This document shows, piece after piece, positions 60,791-64,000 of a DNA stretch of 64,000 nt. The position numbers and the translations under genes were made by a program. Source of the stretch: Phytohabitans houttuyneae (GTDB lineage: Bacteria; Actinomycetota; Actinomycetes; Mycobacteriales; Micromonosporaceae); the NCBI RefSeq assembly GCF_011764425.1, contig NZ_BLPF01000003.1:1550001-1614000 (forward strand), in the 5' to 3' direction. Below the pieces are notes generated by a model. The model searched no databases. It was not told where the DNA came from and saw only the letters and a list, made by a program, of their open reading frames with translations. The first letter of the stretch is position 1, and every line of letters begins with the position of its first letter.

Positions 60791-60796
60791 AGGCTA
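60791..60796 (-). promoter_or_regulatory. -10 box of a leaderless promoter
   Basis: TAGCCT on the minus strand, exactly 6 nt before the peroxiredoxin ATG at 60784. Confidence 0.45.
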
Positions 60797-60857
60797 CGCG
60801 CACCGCGAGCGCACCCATAGACTGCGACCAGTGGCCCAGCACACCGTGAGATGACGA

Positions 60858-61523
60858 TTACTCAACGGCTTCGGCCGCGGGGCGGGGAAAGCAGCGCAGC
60901 AGGCGCTCGGCCACCTTACGGTCGCCGTCGATGTGCAGGTCGCCCTTGCGCAGCGCGTCCGCCGTCCTGCGGCCGGCGAAGACGAGGGCGCGCAGGGTCG
61001 CCGGACCCGTGGTGAGGACGGCGTCCGGCGCCGCGGTGTAGCCGCCGCGGGCCAGGCTCAGCGCGCCGCCGGCCACCTCGACGCGGAAGCGGTCGTCGCC
61101 CAGTCGCAGCTCGACCCGCGCGGACAGGTCGCCGGCCGCGGACGGGTCGAACGTCGAGCGGAGCGCGAGCATCAGCGCGTCGACGCTCAGCTCGCCGCCG
61201 CTGGGCAGGGGCAGGCGGCTGCCCCACGCGGAAAGGGCGAGCAGCACCGGCTCCAGGCGCTGGCCGCGGTCGGTCAGCTCGTACACCTGGATGCTCGCCG
61301 GCGGGCCAAGCCGGCCGCGCCGCACGACGCCGGCCTCCTCCAGCTCGCGCAGGCGCTGGGACAGCACGTTTTGGCTCATGCCGGGCAGGCCGCGGCTCAG
61401 GTCGCTGAAGCGCTTCGGGCCGAACAGCAGCTCGCGCACCACCAGCAGCGCCCACCGCTCGCCCACCACGCTCAAGGCCCGCGCCACGCCACAGGGGTCG
61501 GCGTACGTCCGCTTCCCAGTCAC
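60858..61523 (-). CDS. HxlR-family regulator with SCP2-like C-terminal domain
   Basis: 221 residues from GTG, with TAATGT 7 nt upstream. Residues 1-105 are an HxlR winged helix with CGVARALSVVGERWALLVVRELLFGPKRFSDLSRGLPGMSQNVLSQRLRELE, and the redox-type Cys11 is present. The C-terminal about 100 residues look like an SCP2 sterol-carrier-like domain (ALRKGDLHIDGDR). It is divergent from the PNPOx-like gene, with a palindrome at its start, the likely target. Confidence 0.87.
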   Translation of the reverse strand: MTGKRTYADPCGVARALSVVGERWALLVVRELLFGPKRFSDLSRGLPGMSQNVLSQRLRELEEAGVVRRGRLGPPASIQVYELTDRGQRLEPVLLALSAWGSRLPLPSGGELSVDALMLALRSTFDPSAAGDLSARVELRLGDDRFRVEVAGGALSLARGGYTAAPDAVLTTGPATLRALVFAGRRTADALRKGDLHIDGDRKVAERLLRCFPRPAAEAVE

Positions 61524-61563
61524 GACGAAAACATTAGCTTGTACTTGCGTGTTAGTGGTAGTC

Positions 61564-61580
61564 GCTCCTAAGTTAGGAGC
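61564..61580. promoter_or_regulatory. Palindrome at the PNPOx-like gene start
   Basis: GCTCCTA-AGT-TAGGAGC, perfect 7-bp arms, ending at the base before ATG 61581. It overlaps the -10 (TAAGTT at 61569-61574, 6 nt before the ATG), so HxlR binding would block transcription. Confidence 0.65.
61569..61574 (+). promoter_or_regulatory. -10 box of a leaderless promoter
   Basis: TAAGTT, exactly 6 nt before ATG 61581, inside the palindrome. Confidence 0.45.
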
Positions 61581-62069
61581 ATGACGGATCTGATGACCTT
61601 GCCGCAGGGCGACGTGCGGCTGCTCGGCACCGAGCTGGCCCGCGGGCTGCTCGCCTCGACCGAGCTGGCCCGGATGGCGTACGTGGCGAAGGACGGCACG
61701 CCGCGCCTCTTCCCGATGATGTTCAAGTGGACCGGCGAGGAGCTCGTGTTCGCCACCTTCGAGGGCGCGCGGAAGATCCGGGCGCTGCGCGCGCGGCCGC
61801 ACGTCGCCGTGACCATCGACCGGCCCGGCCCGCCGCCGGAGATCCTGCTGCTGCGCGGGCCCGCGCAGGTCACCGAGGTCGAGGGCCTCGTGCCGGAGTA
61901 CGCGTGGATCCACCACCACTACTACGGTCCGGAGCAGGGCGCCCGCAACATCGCCGAGATCGACCGGCCGGGGCTGCGGATGGCGCGCATCGCGGTGCGC
62001 CCCACCTGGGTCGGGCTCGTCGACTTCCAGACCCGGCTGCCCGCCCCGCTGTCCGGCAGGGACGCCTGA
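61581..62069 (+). CDS. PNPOx-like flavin/F420-type oxidoreductase
   Basis: 162 residues, split-barrel fold: STELARMAYVAKDGTPRLFPMMFKWTGEELVFAT, then RKIRALRARPHVAVTIDR. This is the FMN/F420-binding pyridoxamine-5'-phosphate-oxidase-like superfamily; whether it binds FMN or F420 is not clear. It lies 1 nt before an alpha/beta hydrolase gene, so the two are co-transcribed, and it is divergent from the HxlR regulator with an operator at its start. Confidence 0.82.
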   Translation: MTDLMTLPQGDVRLLGTELARGLLASTELARMAYVAKDGTPRLFPMMFKWTGEELVFATFEGARKIRALRARPHVAVTIDRPGPPPEILLLRGPAQVTEVEGLVPEYAWIHHHYYGPEQGARNIAEIDRPGLRMARIAVRPTWVGLVDFQTRLPAPLSGRDA

Positions 62070-62070
62070 C

Positions 62071-62772
62071 GTGGCGACGTACGTGCTGATCCCGGGCGCC
62101 GGCGGCACCGCCTTCTACTGGCACCGCGTGGAGCCGATGCTGCGCGAGCGCGGCCACGACGTGATCGCCGTCGACCTGCCCGCCGGCGACGACGCGGCGG
62201 GACTCGAGGAGTACGCGGACGCGGTCGTCGACGCCATCGGCGACCGCACCGGCCTGGTGCTCGTCGCCCAGTCGATGGGCGGGCTGAGCGCGCCGATCGT
62301 CGCCACGCGCGTACCGGTGGACCTGCTCGTGCTCCTCAACGCGATGATCCCGCGGCCCGGCGAGTCCGGCGGCGACTGGTGGGGCAACACCGGTCAGGCC
62401 GAGGCGGCGGCGCGGATGGCGGCGCGGGAAGGGCTGCCCGAAGCGTTCGACCTGGAGACCCGCTTCTTCCACGACGTGCCGGCGCAGGTGAAGGCGGCGG
62501 TGTTCGCGCGCGGGGAGGCGCCGCAGTCGGGCACGCCGTTCGAAAAGCCGTGGCCGCTGGAGGCGTGGCCGGACGTGCCGACCCGGTTCCTGCAGGGCCG
62601 CGACGACCGGTTCTTTCCGGTGGAGTTCCAGCGCGAGCAGGCCCGCGACCGTCTCGGCATCGGGATCGACGAGATGCCCGGCGGGCACCTCGTGGCGCTC
62701 AGCCGGCCGGCGGAGCTGGTGGAGCGGCTGGAGCGCTACCGTTCGGAGCTGGCTGGCCCCGGCGGCCGGTGA
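62071..62772 (+). CDS. Alpha/beta hydrolase (EstC/salicylate-esterase-like)
   Basis: 233 residues from GTG, 1 nt after the PNPOx-like stop. IPGAGGTAFYW at the N-terminus, nucleophile elbow VAQSMGG, acid in LQGRDDRFFP and His in MPGGHLVALSRP complete the triad. Its 3' end overlaps the convergent mutarotase gene by 74 nt. Substrate unknown; controlled with its partner by the HxlR operator. Confidence 0.85.
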   Translation: MATYVLIPGAGGTAFYWHRVEPMLRERGHDVIAVDLPAGDDAAGLEEYADAVVDAIGDRTGLVLVAQSMGGLSAPIVATRVPVDLLVLLNAMIPRPGESGGDWWGNTGQAEAAARMAAREGLPEAFDLETRFFHDVPAQVKAAVFARGEAPQSGTPFEKPWPLEAWPDVPTRFLQGRDDRFFPVEFQREQARDRLGIGIDEMPGGHLVALSRPAELVERLERYRSELAGPGGR

Positions 62773-63520
62773 CCGTCAGGCGCCACCGCAGCGTGCCGGA
62801 CGCGGGCACGACGGCGGCGTCGTCCGGGCCCGCCTCGGCGAGGTCGAAGACGCGGCCGAGCATGGGCTCCACGCCGATGCTGCGGTAGGGGTCGCCCGCG
62901 GGCCAGCCGCGCAGGTTGCGCCACAGGGCGACGGAGACCGGCTGGCCGGGAGCCGCGAGCGCGAAGGTCAGCGCCTCGCCGTCCTCGACCGTCACCTGTG
63001 GACAGTCGGTCAGGATGGCGCCGGTCGCCGTGCCGTCGTCCGGGCCGCAGACGTCGAGCCGCGCGCCGAGCGGCGCCGGCCACGGGCCGTGGGACCACGG
63101 GCCGGACAGCGGGAAGACCCTTGTCGGTACGCCGGCGGGGGCGACCACGCGCGCGGACGGCGACAGGTCGAGCAGCGCGTGCGCGGCCCACAGGAAGCGG
63201 AAGCCGGGTGCGGCGGTCAGCGTGTAGGCCGCCACCACCGCGCCGTCCACGACGCAGATGTCGCGGCGCAGCGCGAAGTCCGGGCCTTCGACGACGCCCG
63301 GCGGGTGCCACGGGCGGGACCACACGTGGCCGTGGTCGGGCGTGCCGCGCACGGTCGGCAGGCACTCCTCCAGGCCGCCGGCGTCCACGAACGCGTCACC
63401 GGGCCGCACCGCCGAGCGACCGGGAGCGGTGCCGCGCCACAGCCACTCCCGCGGGCCGGCGCGCAGGCTCGTCCACCGTCCACCGTGGACGAGGTCGACC
63501 TCGAAGGTCAGGTCTACCAT
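62699..63520 (-). CDS. Aldose-1-epimerase-like (galactose mutarotase fold) protein
   Basis: 273 residues. Beta-rich with WTSLRAGPREWLWRGTAP, GGLEECLPTV, DHGHVWSRPW and SIGVEPMLGRV, as in mutarotase-fold proteins; His in DHGHVW and Glu in GVEPMLG may be the catalytic residues. The C-terminal about 25 residues are Pro/Ala rich and lie in the overlap with the convergent hydrolase. It starts 7 nt inside the preceding sugar-acid dehydratase gene, so the two form an operon for sugar metabolism. Confidence 0.75.
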   Translation of the reverse strand: MVDLTFEVDLVHGGRWTSLRAGPREWLWRGTAPGRSAVRPGDAFVDAGGLEECLPTVRGTPDHGHVWSRPWHPPGVVEGPDFALRRDICVVDGAVVAAYTLTAAPGFRFLWAAHALLDLSPSARVVAPAGVPTRVFPLSGPWSHGPWPAPLGARLDVCGPDDGTATGAILTDCPQVTVEDGEALTFALAAPGQPVSVALWRNLRGWPAGDPYRSIGVEPMLGRVFDLAEAGPDDAAVVPASGTLRWRLTVTGRRGQPAPNGSAPAAPPAPPAG

Positions 63521-64000
63521 TCGGCGAACGAGCCGTCGTCCTGCCGCCACACCGGGTTGCGCCACGCGTGGCCGGCGCGGTCGGCCCGGCGCACCGCCGC
63601 CTCGTCCACCTCGATACCCAGGCCCGGCGCCTCCAGCCGGGCGATGTGACCGTCCACGATGCGCAGCGGCGCCGGGTCGACGAGGTAGTCGAGCAGCTCG
63701 GTGCCGCCGTTGTAGTGGATGCCGATGCTCTGCTCCTGGATGAGGAAGTTGGGCGTGGCGAGCGCGATCTGGAGGCTGGCCGCGAGCGAGATCGGCCCCA
63801 GTGGACAGTGCGGGGCGAGCAGCGCGCCGTACGTCTCGGCGAGCGCGGCGATCCGCCGCACCTCGGAGATGCCGCCGGCGTGCGACGGGTCGGGCTGCAC
63901 GACGCTTACCCCGGCCTGCAGGGCGGGCAGGAAGTCGGCGCGGCCGTACAGCCGCTCGCCGGTGGCCACCGGTACCGGCGCGCAGGCGACGAGCTCGGCG
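63514..64000 (-). CDS. Galactonate-dehydratase-like enolase-superfamily enzyme, 5' end outside window
   Basis: The last about 160 residues are present; the gene continues beyond the window edge. QPDPSHAGGISEVRRIA, APHCPLGPISLAASLQIA and LIQEQSIGIHYNGGTELLDY closely fit D-galactonate dehydratase (DgoD), a mandelate-racemase-group enzyme; the His in APHCPLGP is the expected general acid/base. Other aldonate dehydratases of the group cannot be excluded without the N-terminal metal ligands. It is the first gene of the pair with the mutarotase-like protein. Confidence 0.82.
   Translation of the reverse strand, partial: AELVACAPVPVATGERLYGRADFLPALQAGVSVVQPDPSHAGGISEVRRIAALAETYGALLAPHCPLGPISLAASLQIALATPNFLIQEQSIGIHYNGGTELLDYLVDPAPLRIVDGHIARLEAPGLGIEVDEAAVRRADRAGHAWRNPVWRQDDGSFAEW

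Noticed and set aside
1-64000. CRISPR arrays, tRNA, rRNA or an intact insertion sequence
   Set aside because: No regularly spaced direct repeats, cloverleaf-like genes, rRNA tracts or transposase motifs were seen; this was by eye, so short tRNAs could be missed.

Overview
The window is very GC-rich (strong G/C preference at third codon positions, frequent GTG starts, stop/start overlaps of the ATGA and GTGA type) and reads as chromosome of a soil- or plant-associated actinomycete. An ergothioneine operon, SARP/AfsR and large LuxR regulators, a Tat-exported cell-wall amidase, GH43 and acetyl-xylan-esterase enzymes and ECF/STAS signalling all fit; Micromonosporaceae is my best guess, by inference only. 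I saw no rRNA, tRNA, CRISPR array or intact insertion sequence.

Layout. 0-7 kb: a membrane-anchored solute-binding-like protein converging on a four-gene minus-strand operon (ndh, MFS exporter, zinc alcohol dehydrogenase, universal stress protein), then an alpha/beta hydrolase. 7-16 kb: an accessory island that looks like a biological-conflict locus. It holds a 1542-residue protein (trypsin-like domain without its catalytic triad, STAND-type NTPase, long TPR array), a divergent Shedu/DUF4263-like protein whose E-x-K is replaced, a phosphotransferase-kinase with C-terminal TPRs coupled to an S-4TM pore-former-like protein, and a small membrane protein with a DnaJ-type cysteine motif. 16-21 kb: a complete egtABCDE ergothioneine operon. 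21-26.6 kb: a second protease-centred cassette: cytoplasmic subtilisin-like S8 protease, CHAT (caspase-like)/TPR protein, ECF sigma factor and a 163-residue partner. 26.7-34.7 kb: toroid-fold protein, methyltransferase, CsoR repressor with operator, DrrAB-type ABC exporter preceded by 11-bp repeats of SARP type, the SARP/NB-ARC regulator, and an alkylated-DNA repair protein.

34.8-45.3 kb: Tat amidase, GH43 arabinofuranosidase-like enzyme, a two-component system abutting an orphan TAXI lipoprotein, a WhiA/LAGLIDADG-like protein, a methyltransferase with a duplicated 3' end, an anti-sigma-type ATPase with a MEDS-STAS partner, and a bile-acid:sodium-symporter family transporter. 45.3-45.8 kb: a non-coding stretch with large inverted repeats and a perfect hairpin. 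45.8-53.7 kb: SDR/LysR divergent pair with a T-N11-A operator, a large MalT-type LuxR regulator, then an SDR-MFS-DsbA-like run. 53.7-64 kb: a nucleotidyltransferase-like/methyltransferase fusion, an IlvD/Edd dehydratase beside an acetyl-xylan esterase, AraC regulators, peroxiredoxin, an HxlR regulator divergent from a PNPOx-like flavoprotein, and a sugar-acid pair (mutarotase-like, galactonate-dehydratase-like) running off the end.

Themes: redox and stress protection (Ndh-2, ergothioneine, peroxiredoxin, Ogt, UspA), two putative immunity/regulated-death loci built from protease-fold and NTPase/TPR proteins, and plant-polysaccharide use. Many monocistronic genes share a TANNNT-6 nt-start layout, which implies leaderless transcripts; I used it to choose several starts. 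A 62-bp palindromic repeat occurs twice, each time just past a gene end.
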